Positions 32,806 through 41,615 of a stretch of DNA of 64,000 nucleotides are shown one piece after another. Positions within the stretch are counted from its first letter, which is position 1. Each line of letters starts with the position of its first letter. The translations under genes and the position numbers were made by a program. Under the pieces are notes generated by a model, which saw only the letters and a program-made list of their open reading frames with translations, was not told the origin of the DNA and ran no database searches. Source of the DNA: Haloarchaeobius sp. FL176 (GTDB lineage: Archaea > Halobacteriota > Halobacteria > Halobacteriales > Natrialbaceae); assembly GCF_024609245.1 (NCBI RefSeq), contig NZ_JANJYH010000002.1:372001-436000 (forward strand), in the 5' to 3' direction.

Positions 32806-33462
32806 TCACTCGACCCGGCGCATCGCCTCGAACGCGCGGTCCCTGTCCCGCTCCGGCTCCGGGCTCACCTCGACATCGACGGCCAGCCGCGCGCCCGTGG
32901 CCTGCCGGTGGATGGCGTCGCCGACCTCCTCGGTGGGGAACATGCCGCCGGCCATCGCGTAGGCCCCTCGCGTCGGCCAGATGCAGGCCCACAGCGTCGA
33001 CTCCAACGTGAACTGGCCGTCGACCACGTCCTGCTCGATGACCTCGTCCGAGAGCGGGTAGGCCACCTCGTAGCGGAACGCTCGGGCGGGGCGGCCGTCG
33101 CCGCGGTCGAAGTCGCGCTCCTCGACGGTCTCGACCGCGGTCAGGCCGTCGGCCTCGATGCTCTCCTTGAACTCGCGTTCGGCGTAGCTGGTGGCGATGC
33201 CGAACACGGAGGCCGGGTCGACGCCGAAGGAGTCGAGCGACGGGTCGAACACCAGGTCCGTGGTGAAGAAGGAGCGGCCGGCGAGGTCGACCCTGGAGTC
33301 CGCGATGGCGTCGTAGGCGTCGACGCTCGCCGAGTCGACGTAGATGGCGTTGAACGCCTCGATGGAGAAGAAGGGGAGTTCGAGCGCGAGTTCCGACTCG
33401 GTCCGGGCCAGCTCCCAGCCGAACTCGGCGAGCAACGCGTCGGGGAGGCGCGGGGCACTCAT
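32806..33462 (-). CDS. conserved haloarchaeal hypothetical protein
   Basis: A 218-residue soluble, acidic protein with no signal peptide or membrane segment. It starts MSAPRLPDALLAEFGWEL and has alternating strand/helix pattern (LELPFFSIEAFNAIYVDS, RAFRYEVAYPLSDEVIEQD, AGGMFPTEEVGDAIHRQA). I cannot assign a family. The Trp-Pro-Thr-Arg-Gly-Ala segment near residue 165 looks conserved. It faces cruF tail-to-tail with a 3-nt gap and is divergent from the wHTH gene. Confidence 0.7.
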   Translation of the reverse strand: MSAPRLPDALLAEFGWELARTESELALELPFFSIEAFNAIYVDSASVDAYDAIADSRVDLAGRSFFTTDLVFDPSLDSFGVDPASVFGIATSYAEREFKESIEADGLTAVETVEERDFDRGDGRPARAFRYEVAYPLSDEVIEQDVVDGQFTLESTLWACIWPTRGAYAMAGGMFPTEEVGDAIHRQATGARLAVDVEVSPEPERDRDRAFEAMRRVE

Positions 33463-33682
33463 CGGGACCGGCTACGCCCCGGAGTGCCTTCGGCGTGCCG
33501 GTCGCGGACCCGCCCACCCACCTGCAATCGCTGTTTCACCTTCGAAAATACCTGGAAACTGTCATTCTGGTCCGGATCGAGAGACCAAACAGAAACGCAA
33601 GACGGGGAGCACCCGAATAGCTCAAAACGAGTTTTCAGCTTGCACAATTGGTTTACCTGTACCTGTTGTAGACCGGAGTAGC

Positions 33683-34555
33683 ATGTCGCGGCTCCTCCCG
33701 TTCCGCTCGGACGAGACGACCCCCACCCCAGAACAGCCGCCGCGGGTGGTCGACCTCGATAGCGACGACGCGGACCAGGTGTTCGGGGCGCTCTCCTCGG
33801 ACACCGCGAGACGCATCTACACCTGTCTGCACGAGGAGCCGCGGACCCCGAGTGACATCGCCGACGAGATCGACTCCTCCATCCAGAACGTCCGGTACCA
33901 CCTCGAGAAGCTGGAGGACGCCGGCCTCATCGACGTGGTGGACGTCTGGTACTCCTCGCGGGGCAACGAGATGAACGTCTACGCGCCCCAGTCCGGCCCG
34001 CTCATCGTCTCCGGCGACGAGCAGCGCTCCTCGCGGCTCCGGTCGGCGCTCAGCCGGTTCGTCGGCGGCGTCGGCGTGCTCGCCGCCGCGAGCCTGTTCG
34101 TGCAGTACGGGCTGCCGCGCCTGCTCGGCCGCACCGGGTGGGGAGCAACCGGCGGTTCGAGCGGTGCGGTCGAGCCGAGCGGTGGGAGCGGTGACGGCGT
34201 CGAGTTCGTCGCCGAGAGCACCAACGAGACCGCGCCGTCCACGACGACCGGTGGGGACATCGGAATCGCGGCGGAGACGAGCACCAGCACGGCACAGCCG
34301 ACGGCGACCGACAGCGGCGACGTGGGCGTGTTCAACGACCAGGCTACGCCGACCGGGACCGTCGACGTGACGAATGCCCCGACCGAAGCGGCCCAGACGA
34401 CCACGGACGGTGCGGCGGGAGGCGCGGACGCCGCCGCATCGGGCGCGGACGCACTCCTCGGGACTATCGAACCGGGGCTGCTGTTCTTCGCGGGTGGCCT
34501 GCTCGTGCTGACTCTGGTGCTCGGCTACTGGTACTGGTCCGGCGACCGGTACTGA
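33683..34555 (+). CDS. ArsR-type winged-helix protein with C-terminal membrane anchor
   Basis: A 290-residue protein. Residues 25-100 are a winged helix (FGALSSDTARRIYTCLHEEP, TPSDIADEIDSSIQNVRYHL, KLEDAGLIDVVDVWYSSRGN), as in HTH_20/ArsR regulators. Hydrophobic FVGGVGVLAAASLFVQYGL (about 120-138) is a first membrane segment. A Thr/Ser/Gly/Ala-rich linker (145-265) follows, and LLFFAGGLLVLTLVLGYWYW (about 268-287) is a second one. The likely job is a membrane-tethered regulator that senses envelope signals, with the low-complexity linker outside. Divergent promoter sequence upstream includes AAAAC-GA-GTTTT (33624-33635). Confidence 0.8.
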   Translation: MSRLLPFRSDETTPTPEQPPRVVDLDSDDADQVFGALSSDTARRIYTCLHEEPRTPSDIADEIDSSIQNVRYHLEKLEDAGLIDVVDVWYSSRGNEMNVYAPQSGPLIVSGDEQRSSRLRSALSRFVGGVGVLAAASLFVQYGLPRLLGRTGWGATGGSSGAVEPSGGSGDGVEFVAESTNETAPSTTTGGDIGIAAETSTSTAQPTATDSGDVGVFNDQATPTGTVDVTNAPTEAAQTTTDGAAGGADAAASGADALLGTIEPGLLFFAGGLLVLTLVLGYWYWSGDRY

Positions 34556-34599
34556 GCCGCGCCGTCTCAGTCAGCGATACGTTCACCTCACTTCTCCCG

Positions 34600-34701
34600 A
34601 TAACAACAGGTATGAACGGGGAGCACGTAGCTGCTGTCCGTCCATGAACCAGTTCATGGCACCATCACCATCACCCGCCCCGTTCACGGGGCAGATCATC
34701 A
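34600..34701 (+). promoter_or_regulatory. dnaG leader with two perfect inverted repeats
   Basis: Ahead of the dnaG ATG (34702) lie two perfect palindromic hairpins. The first is CATGAAC-CA-GTTCATG (34643-34658). The second is GCCCCGT-TC-ACGGGGC (34677-34692), ending 9 nt before the start codon. The nearest AT-rich element, CCGATAACAAC (34598-34608), predicts a start near 34627, which would place both repeats in a leader of about 75 nt. The second stem would then cover the ribosome-binding region. Alternatively they are DNA operators. Confidence 0.5.
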
Positions 34702-36138
34702 ATGGACGATACATCGAAATATCTCATTCACGCGACGGTAACGGCCGACGGGGTGGTCGAGCGGAGTGACGTCGTCGGAGCCATCTTCGGCCAGACCGAG
34801 GGGCTCCTCGGCGACGAACTCGACCTCCGCGAGCTACAGCAGTCCTCGAAGGTCGGACGCATCGACGTCGAGATCGACAGCGACGCGGGTCGCTCCCACG
34901 GGAGCGTCACCATCGCGACGAGCCTGGACAAGGTAGCGACGGCGACGCTGGCGGCCGCGCTGGAGTCGCTGACCCGCGTCGGCCCCTGCAAGGCGACGCT
35001 CGAGGTCGAGGACATCGAGGACGTGCGGGCGGCGAAGCGCCGCCGCGTCGTCGAGCGAGCGAAGGAACTGCTCGCGACCGCCTTCGACGACTCGATGATG
35101 AGTTCGGAGGAGATCCTCCGCGAGGTCCGCGAGCACGCCCGCGTCGCCGACATCTCCGAGTACGACGGGCTGCCAGCGGGACCCCGGGTCGAGGAGAGCG
35201 ACGCCATCGTCGTCGTGGAGGGCCGTGCCGACGTGCTCCAGCTCCTGAAGTACGGCATCAAGAACGCGATCGCCGTCGAGGGGACCGACGTTCCCGAGGC
35301 GGTCGCGACGCTCACGCAGGACCGGACCGTCACCGCGTTCCTCGACGGCGACCGGGGCGGCGACCTCATCCTGAAGGAGCTCTCGCAGGTCGGCGAGGTG
35401 GACTACGTCGCCTTCGCGCCGGAGGGCAAGTCCGTCGAGGACCTGCTCCACCACGAGGTGTTCGAGTCGCTCCGCGAGAAGGTGCCCTTCTCGGTCGTCG
35501 CGGAGACCAGTGCACCCCACGAGGCGGTCGGGACGCACGAGGCCGTCTCGTTGTCGACGACGGCCGAGAGCGGGTCTGAGACCGCCGCGGACGGTGAGGC
35601 CAGCGGCTCCGCATCGTCCGAGTCGGCGGAGACGGCGACCGGGTCGCGGGTCGTCGAGGCAGCGCCCGATGCTGCCGAGTCCACGACGACCGCGGCCGAC
35701 GGGTCGACGGCCACCGAACCGGAGCGCGCTGCGTCCCCGAGCTCGGATGCAGACACGCCGGCCGACGCCGGGTCTGACGGGCAGGGGACAGCACCGGACG
35801 ATGATGCGCCGGCGGAGGCCGACGAGCTGGCACCGCCGGATACCCTCCGGGGGCACGTCGAGACCGTCGTCAGCGCCGGGACCGGACAGGTCAGGCTGGT
35901 CGACGACGTGTTCGACCCCATCGCTGAGGGGCCGGCGACCGAGGCGTTCGACCTCGTCCGCGGGGCCGAGGCGGTGCCCCACGCCATGGTGCTCGACGGC
36001 GAGCTGAGCCAGCGCGTGCTCGACGTGTCTGCCCAGCGCGGCGTCGACCACGTCGTCGCCGCGTCGCTCGGCGAGTTCGTGAAGCGACCGACCGGCACCA
36101 GAATCCGCACCGCCGAGCGCCTCCTCGGCGGCCGCTAG
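34702..36138 (+). CDS. dnaG: archaeal DnaG-type primase / exosome-associated Toprim protein
   Basis: A 478-residue archaeal DnaG. The N-terminal domain begins MDDTSKYLIHATVTADGVVE and contains GAIFGQTEGLLG. The Toprim domain (about 170-255) has the catalytic Glu in DAIVVVEGRADVLQLL and the DxD in FLDGDRGGDL. A long acidic/Ala-Ser-Thr linker (about 270-385) leads to a C-terminal domain ending RIRTAERLLGGR. Archaeal DnaG is found with the RNA exosome (Rrp41/Csl4) and shows primase activity in vitro. The linker is longer than in methanogens, as usual in haloarchaea. The upstream leader carries two inverted repeats. Confidence 0.95.
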   Translation: MDDTSKYLIHATVTADGVVERSDVVGAIFGQTEGLLGDELDLRELQQSSKVGRIDVEIDSDAGRSHGSVTIATSLDKVATATLAAALESLTRVGPCKATLEVEDIEDVRAAKRRRVVERAKELLATAFDDSMMSSEEILREVREHARVADISEYDGLPAGPRVEESDAIVVVEGRADVLQLLKYGIKNAIAVEGTDVPEAVATLTQDRTVTAFLDGDRGGDLILKELSQVGEVDYVAFAPEGKSVEDLLHHEVFESLREKVPFSVVAETSAPHEAVGTHEAVSLSTTAESGSETAADGEASGSASSESAETATGSRVVEAAPDAAESTTTAADGSTATEPERAASPSSDADTPADAGSDGQGTAPDDDAPAEADELAPPDTLRGHVETVVSAGTGQVRLVDDVFDPIAEGPATEAFDLVRGAEAVPHAMVLDGELSQRVLDVSAQRGVDHVVAASLGEFVKRPTGTRIRTAERLLGGR

Positions 36139-36566
36139 AGCTGCAGCCGGTATCGGACTGCGTCGCCGGCCTCTTCCTCCTCGTCTCCACTGTCGTAGTA
36201 GCCGTGCAGCCGTTCGCCGGCCTCGAAGCCGAGCTCCTCGTACAGCGCCCGTGCCGACGTGTTCTCCGGCGCGACGACCAGCTCCGCCGCCCGACAGCCC
36301 TCGCGCCGGAGCCGTGCGAGCACCGCGAGGAACAGCCGGCGACCGCGCCCCTCGCGGCGGTGTGCGGGCGCGACGAATAGCTCGGCGACGTGGGCGACCT
36401 CGCCGGTGAACGAGTGGACGTAGCCGACGGGGACCCCGTCGGCCGTCGAGACGAGCGTCACTCCGGGCGGGAGGCCGTCGAACAGGTCCGGAACGGGGGC
36501 GTCGAGAAGCCCGTGGAGCGCCCGGAGCGCGGGCAGGTCAGCCCGTGTCGCCTCGCGGACCGACAT
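36135..36566 (-). CDS. GNAT-family N-acetyltransferase
   Basis: A 143-residue single GNAT domain. The acetyl-CoA pyrophosphate loop is APAHRREGRGRRLF (about 66-79, Q/RxxGxG/A), and the C-terminal NTSARALYEELGFEA (about 103-117) is typical. The acceptor substrate is unknown. The start at 36566 is an ATG; a GTG two codons upstream is possible. Its stop overlaps the dnaG stop tail-to-tail by 4 nt, and its start lies 2 nt from the end of the DUF92 gene, so both are probably co-transcribed. Confidence 0.85.
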   Translation of the reverse strand: MSVREATRADLPALRALHGLLDAPVPDLFDGLPPGVTLVSTADGVPVGYVHSFTGEVAHVAELFVAPAHRREGRGRRLFLAVLARLRREGCRAAELVVAPENTSARALYEELGFEAGERLHGYYDSGDEEEEAGDAVRYRLQL

Positions 36567-36568
36567 CG

Positions 36569-37948
36569 TCACGGGAGCGTCGCCCCGCCGGCCACGAACG
36601 CGGCGAGCACCGCGACGATGGCCCCGGCGAGGGTAGCGAAGAAGTTCACGCCCTGGTTGCCGAGGAAGTCGCCCTCGAGCGTCGCCCCGAGCAGGCTGTC
36701 GACGGTCATCCCGCCGATGCCGGCGAGGAACACCACCCCCGCGCCGGTGGTGGAGAGCGTCACCGAGCCGTCGACCGCCGGGAAGACGAGGAACGAGATG
36801 GTGGCGACGACCGCCGCGCCGACGATGCCGGCGAGTTCGCCCTGCCAGGTCACCGCGCCGTCCGTGCCCGGCTCGACGGGCTGGAGCGTCGTGATGAGTC
36901 GTGGCGAGTCGAACACCGCGCCGATCTCGCTGGAGAGGGTGTCGCTGAGCGCCGTGGCGACGGAGCCCGCGAACGCGAACAGGAAGATGGTGCCGTCGAC
37001 CCGAAGCAGTGCCACACCGGGGTCTGCGGCGGCGAATCCCAGTACGGCGACGATGGCGACTGCCGCGTTACCGAGGACGTTCCCGGTGCCCCGGGCACCC
37101 CCGTTGTCCTCCGCGATGCCCCGGGCCTCCTTCGCATCGTAGCGGTACTTCGTCGACAGCGCGCCGATCGCGAAGAAGGAGATGAGGACCGCGAACCAGC
37201 CGATGCCGCCGAGGACGATGGTGAGGATGGAGAGCAGGACGCCCGTCAGCATCCCCTCGACGGAGGCGGTCTGCAGGGCAAAGGAGAGGTAGCCGAGGAC
37301 GAGTGTGACCCCGAGTGCGGCCACGATCTCCTGGTTGTGGACCGCGGGCGCGAGTTCGAACAGCAGCCAGAGCAGGAGACCGACCGAGAACAGCACCAGC
37401 GGGTCGTCCCGCTCGAACAGCGCGGCACGCAGCAGCGCGCCGAGGAACGCGCCGCTGACGGCCAGGAACACGACCTTCGGGAGCGTTCCCGCGAGTGGCT
37501 GGTCGAGCAGCACGCGAGTCGCCAGCTGGCCGGCGATGCCCGCGGTGACGCCGCCGGCGACGAAGCCGGCGCTCACGTGGAACGGGGAGGGGTACCGGGT
37601 CTTGACCAGCTCCGACACCAGATTGCCGTAGACGAGGAGGAGGACGGTGCCGACGAACACGTCCACCTGTAGCGGTGGCACCCGACCGGTGCCGACCAGG
37701 TCGGTCACGGTCAACAGGCCGAGCCCGACGACCGCGAGGCCGAAGCCGATGAGGCCGAACAGGCGTTGCTCCTTCCGGTCGCCGGGGCGAGCGAACAGTT
37801 CGAAGAGGGGGCCGTCGGTGACGACGGCGGCACCGATGAGCACGGCTGCGGCGACAGTCGTCGCCGCCTCCGGCCCGACCGCTGGCAGGAGCAGTACCAG
37901 TGAGCCGACCGTCGCGAACGCACCCGCGCGTCGAACTGGTGAAGTCAC
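36569..37948 (-). CDS. DUF92 membrane protein (VTE6-like polyprenyl-phosphate kinase candidate)
   Basis: A 459-residue protein with about 12 helices. The C-terminal half is the DUF92 domain: LGGIGWFAVLISFFAIGALS with TKYRYDAKEARG, GNVLGNAAVAIVAVLGF, FAFAGSVATALSDTLSSEIG, and GMTVDSLLGATLEGDFLGNQ. Plant VTE6, a DUF92 member, phosphorylates phytyl phosphate, so archaeal members may act on isoprenoid phosphates; that is by homology only. The N-terminal half adds six more helices, as in other haloarchaeal members. It forms an operon with the GNAT gene and is divergent from the histidine kinase. Confidence 0.8.
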   Translation of the reverse strand: MTSPVRRAGAFATVGSLVLLLPAVGPEAATTVAAAVLIGAAVVTDGPLFELFARPGDRKEQRLFGLIGFGLAVVGLGLLTVTDLVGTGRVPPLQVDVFVGTVLLLVYGNLVSELVKTRYPSPFHVSAGFVAGGVTAGIAGQLATRVLLDQPLAGTLPKVVFLAVSGAFLGALLRAALFERDDPLVLFSVGLLLWLLFELAPAVHNQEIVAALGVTLVLGYLSFALQTASVEGMLTGVLLSILTIVLGGIGWFAVLISFFAIGALSTKYRYDAKEARGIAEDNGGARGTGNVLGNAAVAIVAVLGFAAADPGVALLRVDGTIFLFAFAGSVATALSDTLSSEIGAVFDSPRLITTLQPVEPGTDGAVTWQGELAGIVGAAVVATISFLVFPAVDGSVTLSTTGAGVVFLAGIGGMTVDSLLGATLEGDFLGNQGVNFFATLAGAIVAVLAAFVAGGATLP

Positions 37949-38060
37949 GCGGGCGCTTCTTTTCCCGGGGGTTACTTACCGTTTCCGAACGCCCGGCTCG
38001 CGGATCACGCTCCGAAACTGCCGTAGGGCCTATGCCACTCGAACGTCTCGGTAAAGAGAG

Positions 38061-39458
38061 ATGGTGTCTCCGCCGGACGCGTCACTGCTCCTCGACTACA
38101 CACAGGCGAAAATCACAATCGTCGACGAGGAGGGGACGATTACGTACGTCAACGCCGCTGCCGGCCGGATTCTGGGGTACGAGCCGGGGGAACTCGTCGG
38201 CACCAACGCCTTCGACTACGTCCACCCCGAGGACCGCGAGCGCGTGGCCGCTGCCTTCGCGGACGTCGTCGCGGACGACCCCGACGCGGCGTCGTTCATC
38301 GAGTACCGCTACCGGGCGGTGGATGACGGCTGGGTCTGGCTGCAGAGCCGCATCACGGAGCTCGACGACTCCGAGGTGGACGGCTACGTCGTCAGCTCCC
38401 ACGACGTGACCGAACGTATCGAGGCGGAGCGCGAGCGCCAGACCACCGAGACGCGACTGCAGGAGATCGCCGCGAAGACCGGCGACGTGCTGTGGATGTT
38501 CAGCGGTGACTGGTCGGAGTGTCTCTTCGTCAACTCCGCCTACGAGACCATCTACGGACTCCCGGTCGAGACGCTGCACGACGACCCCCGGAGCTTCCTC
38601 GAGGCGATTCACCCGGACGACGTTCGGGGCGTCCAGGCGGAGATGCGACGACTGTCGACCGGCGAGGCCGTGGACATGGAGTACCGGGTGAACCCCGACC
38701 ACGAGTACCGGCGGTGGGCGTGGGTGCAGGCCGAGCCGGTCGTCGTCGACGGCGACGTCGAGCGCATCGTCGGCTTCAGCCGCGACGTGACCGAGCGCCG
38801 CCGCCGCGAACAACAGCTCGCGGTGATGGACAAGCTCCTCCGACACAACATCCGGAACGATATGAACGTCGTCATCGGCGAGGCCGAGCACATCGAGGCG
38901 AAGGACGAATCCACCCTCTCCGAGCGGACGCGAGTGATCCGCGACACCGCCGCCCAGCTCATCATGACCGCGGAGAAGCAGCGGGAGATAATCGAACTCC
39001 TGACCGACCCCGGCACGCCGGACGAGGTCGACCTCTCCGTGGCCGTCACCCGGGTGGCCGAGCGGATTGGGGAGCGGTACCCGGACGCCGAGATCGATAT
39101 CGACGTACCCGAGCAGGCCGCAGCGTTCGCGCTCCCCGGCATCGAGACCGCAATCGCCGAACTCGCCGAGAACGCCATCGTCCACGCGACCGGCGAGCCC
39201 GCGACGCTCCAGCTCGTCTGCCGGACGACGGCGGAGACGGTGGTGGTCGAGGCCCTCGACGACTGCGAGCCGATTCCGGAGTACGAGTACCGGGTCATCA
39301 CCGGCGAGCACGAGATGGACGACCTGTACCACGGCAGCGGCGTCGGCCTCTGGCTCGTCTACTGGCTCGTCGAGCTCTCCGACGGGGACATCGAGTTCGA
39401 GACGCCGGAGCGTTCGGGCAACCGAGTGCGGCTCACCTTCACCCGGGTGGCCGACTGA
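38061..39458 (+). CDS. PAS-PAS sensor histidine kinase
   Basis: A 465-residue soluble kinase. PAS1 is about 8-120 (AKITIVDEEGTITYVNAAAG to VSSHDVTERIEAE). PAS2 is about 130-250 (GDVLWMFSGDWSECLFVNSA to GFSRDVTERRRREQ). The dimerisation/phospho-His region has MDKLLRHNIRNDMNVVIG (about 256-273), where the RHNIRN His is the acceptor, as usual for haloarchaeal kinases. The HATPase has the N-box AIAELAENAIVHA (about 362-374) and the G-box GSGVGLWLVYWLV. There are no membrane segments. The cognate regulator is not adjacent. Confidence 0.9.
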   Translation: MVSPPDASLLLDYTQAKITIVDEEGTITYVNAAAGRILGYEPGELVGTNAFDYVHPEDRERVAAAFADVVADDPDAASFIEYRYRAVDDGWVWLQSRITELDDSEVDGYVVSSHDVTERIEAERERQTTETRLQEIAAKTGDVLWMFSGDWSECLFVNSAYETIYGLPVETLHDDPRSFLEAIHPDDVRGVQAEMRRLSTGEAVDMEYRVNPDHEYRRWAWVQAEPVVVDGDVERIVGFSRDVTERRRREQQLAVMDKLLRHNIRNDMNVVIGEAEHIEAKDESTLSERTRVIRDTAAQLIMTAEKQREIIELLTDPGTPDEVDLSVAVTRVAERIGERYPDAEIDIDVPEQAAAFALPGIETAIAELAENAIVHATGEPATLQLVCRTTAETVVVEALDDCEPIPEYEYRVITGEHEMDDLYHGSGVGLWLVYWLVELSDGDIEFETPERSGNRVRLTFTRVAD

Positions 39459-39510
39459 CGCGCGACCACGAGTCGACAGGTACAGGCACTCCCATCCGCA
39501 ACTGGATGGC

Positions 39511-40119
39511 GTGGGACTGTACGACCGCTATCTCGCCTATCGCATCCGTCGCGACGAGGCCGCACCGCCGGCACACGTCGCGCTCGTCATCACGGAGCGA
39601 GACCTGCTGGAACAGGGCGCCTACGAGACGCTCTCGCGGTTCTTCGAGCTCACCTTCGAGGTGGGTGCCGACCGCATCACGGTGTACGTCAGTGTCCTCG
39701 ACGAGGCGGCGGCTCCGACGCTCGCCCGCCAGTTCGACGACCTCGACGCACCGCGTCCGGTCGCGGTGCGGGGGCCGGACGACGACGAGCGCGCGGACGC
39801 ACCGATACAGGTGAGCATCGGACTCGGTGGGAAACACGAGTTCACCGCGGCCGTCCAGGGCGTCGCGAAGGAGGTCTCGCGGGGCGAACTCGATCCGGAC
39901 GCGGTCGACGAGACGGAGATCGAGCGCCGACTCGTCTTCCCCGCCGAGCCGGACCTGGTGATCAAGACCGGCGCCGAGCGGCTCTCCGACTTCATGATCT
40001 GGCAGTCCGTCTACTCGGAGCTCTACTTCACCGACCTCAACTGGCGGGACTTCCGCGACCGGGACTTCTACCGGGCCATCCGGGAGTACCAGAAGCGACA
40101 GCGCAGGTTCGGTCGGTAG
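39511..40119 (+). CDS. degenerate cis-prenyltransferase (UppS family) lacking the catalytic Asp, possible accessory subunit
   Basis: A 202-residue UppS-family protein. The second half is clear: KTGAERLSDFMIWQSVYSEL and YFTDLNWRDF match the region-V text RTSGExRxSNFLxWQ...YSELYFTDxxWPDF. Region I, which should read xxMDGNxR with the catalytic Asp, is AHVALVITERDLLEQG (about 21-36), with Thr28 at the Asp position. The last residues are REYQKRQRRFGR, so the C-terminal RxG motif of active cis-prenyltransferases is kept. The paralogue at 43382 shows the opposite pattern. The start is GTG at 39511, 52 nt after the histidine kinase gene. It is probably a non-catalytic partner, as NgBR is for DHDDS in eukaryotes. 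Confidence 0.8.
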   Translation: MGLYDRYLAYRIRRDEAAPPAHVALVITERDLLEQGAYETLSRFFELTFEVGADRITVYVSVLDEAAAPTLARQFDDLDAPRPVAVRGPDDDERADAPIQVSIGLGGKHEFTAAVQGVAKEVSRGELDPDAVDETEIERRLVFPAEPDLVIKTGAERLSDFMIWQSVYSELYFTDLNWRDFRDRDFYRAIREYQKRQRRFGR

Positions 40120-40233
40120 GCAGGGATTACTCGGCCCCGTCGTGGACGGACGACGAGGCCCCTGACGTATCGGGATGTTCTGGCCCGGAAAACGAGGGGG
40201 TGTTTTAGGGCGGTTCGTGTCCTCGGGTCGACC

Positions 40234-41046
40234 GTGACGCGACGTGCCCTCCAGACGGTCGCGATAGCCCTGCTGGTCACCGCCGCGCTCGGGGTGGCAG
40301 CCGGCTCGCTGGGTGGGCTTTCGGCGGACCTCGGCCCGGACGATGGCGGGGTCAGGTCCCCCGATGACCCCAGCGAGGAGACGGCGCCCTCGAGCGCGGC
40401 GACGAGCGGCGACACCATCGGCCAGGAGACGTACCTCCGGCTACTCGCCGCGCTCCTCGCGACCGCGCTGGTCTGTTGCTACGTGCTGTTCCCCAGCTAC
40501 CGTCGGGTGGTCGTCCTCACGGGCGGTGCCGGGGCCGTCGGTGTAGCCGGCTACCTGCTGTACCGGCCGAGCGCGACCGTCTCGGTGCCCACGTTCGGAA
40601 CGAGCGACGCGCTCGGGCTGGTGGGCGTCGTCGTGCTGGTCGGACTGGTTCTCGTCGGCGCGGGCCTGCTCTGGCGGTTCGACGGACTGTCGTCCGGCGG
40701 CGGACGGCCCGGTGACGACGAGCACTCGACGCCCGGCGGGGAACCCAAGCGGGAGGTGGGTGACCATCCGGCCAGTGCCCCGTCCGACGACCCGGTCCGG
40801 CGTGCCTGGCAGCGGATGGTCGCGGACCTCCGCCCGCCCTCGCCGGGTACCAGAACGCCGGGCGAGTTCGCGGACACGGCGAAGGACGCCGGTCGCGACC
40901 CCGACGCCGTGGACCGGCTGACCAGCCTGTTCCAGGCGGTGCGCTACGGTCGCCGCGAGCCCGACGAGTGCACGGACGAGGCGCAGCGGCTCGCCGAACG
41001 GGTGGCGGACGACGAGACGGACGGAGCCGCCGGGGGAGAGCGATGA
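40234..41046 (+). CDS. DUF4129-domain membrane protein
   Basis: A 270-residue protein. The N-terminal signal/anchor is ALQTVAIALLVTAALGVAAG. An acidic outside loop (35-65) leads to three more helices (LLAALLATALVCCYVLFPSY, VVVLTGGAGAVGVAGYLLY, ALGLVGVVVLVGLVLVGAGL). The C-terminal DUF4129 is recognised by AWQRMVADLRPPSPGTRTPG, EFADTAKDAGRD and LTSLFQAVRYGRR. The domain is often next to transglutaminase-like and MoxR/DUF58 genes. The start is GTG. It is the first gene of a four-gene operon; the next ATG overlaps its stop (ATGA). Confidence 0.85.
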   Translation: MTRRALQTVAIALLVTAALGVAAGSLGGLSADLGPDDGGVRSPDDPSEETAPSSAATSGDTIGQETYLRLLAALLATALVCCYVLFPSYRRVVVLTGGAGAVGVAGYLLYRPSATVSVPTFGTSDALGLVGVVVLVGLVLVGAGLLWRFDGLSSGGGRPGDDEHSTPGGEPKREVGDHPASAPSDDPVRRAWQRMVADLRPPSPGTRTPGEFADTAKDAGRDPDAVDRLTSLFQAVRYGRREPDECTDEAQRLAERVADDETDGAAGGER

Positions 41047-41615
41047 GCCGGCTCCCGACCCCGCGCGGACTGCTGCTCGCGGTGGGTCTCTCGTTGCTCG
41101 CGGCGGGACTGCTCGGGACCGTCGTGCCCGGACTCGTCGTCGGCGACGCCGCTGCGCTGGTCATTCTGGTCGTGGGGAGCGTCGCGGCGGTCGCGCTGGC
41201 GCTCGTCTACGCGCGGACGGACACCCGAACGTGGGTCGCCCGGGCGACTCGTCCGGAGCCGACGGGGCCACGCGTGCCCGGACGGGGCGCCGAGGACCTG
41301 CTCGCCGACGTGACCGCGGCGGGGCGCGTCCGCGGCGACGATGCCCGGGAGGACGTGTACGAACGACTCACCGCGGTCGCGGTCGAGACGCTCGTCGCTC
41401 GCTACGACTGCACGCCCGACGAGGCGCGAGAGCGACTCGAGACGGGGTCGTGGACCGACGACCCGCTCGCGGCGGCGCTGTTCGTCGACGGCGTCGAGCC
41501 CGGGTGGACGACGCGGGACCGGCTCCGGACCCTCCGGACCGGAGAGCCACCGCTCCGTCGGCGTGCCCGACACGCGCTCTCGGAGCTCTCGGCGCTCGCG
41601 GGAGGTGAGCGATGA
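41043..41615 (+). CDS. DUF7269-like two-helix membrane protein
   Basis: A 190-residue protein. Two helices, GLLLAVGLSLLAAGLLGTVV and AALVILVVGSVAAVALALVY, are followed by a soluble domain of about 120 residues (DVYERLTAVAVETLVARYDC, DEARERLETGSWTDDPLAAA, FVDGVEPGWTTRDRLRTL). The position between DUF4129 and DUF58 genes, coupled by ATGA overlaps on both sides, matches the haloarchaeal family usually labelled DUF7269. No catalytic motif is apparent. It is probably a scaffold or membrane subunit of this complex. Confidence 0.75.
   Translation: MSRLPTPRGLLLAVGLSLLAAGLLGTVVPGLVVGDAAALVILVVGSVAAVALALVYARTDTRTWVARATRPEPTGPRVPGRGAEDLLADVTAAGRVRGDDAREDVYERLTAVAVETLVARYDCTPDEARERLETGSWTDDPLAAALFVDGVEPGWTTRDRLRTLRTGEPPLRRRARHALSELSALAGGER

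Noticed and set aside
33624-33635. AAAAC-GA-GTTTT palindrome upstream of the wHTH gene as an operator
   Set aside because: The arms are only 5 bp in an AT-rich promoter and can occur by chance; it is noted under the gene only.
34644-34701. Alternative upstream ATG (MNQFMAPSPSPAP) as the dnaG start
   Set aside because: It is in another frame, and the ATG at 34702 gives the conserved DnaG N-terminus.
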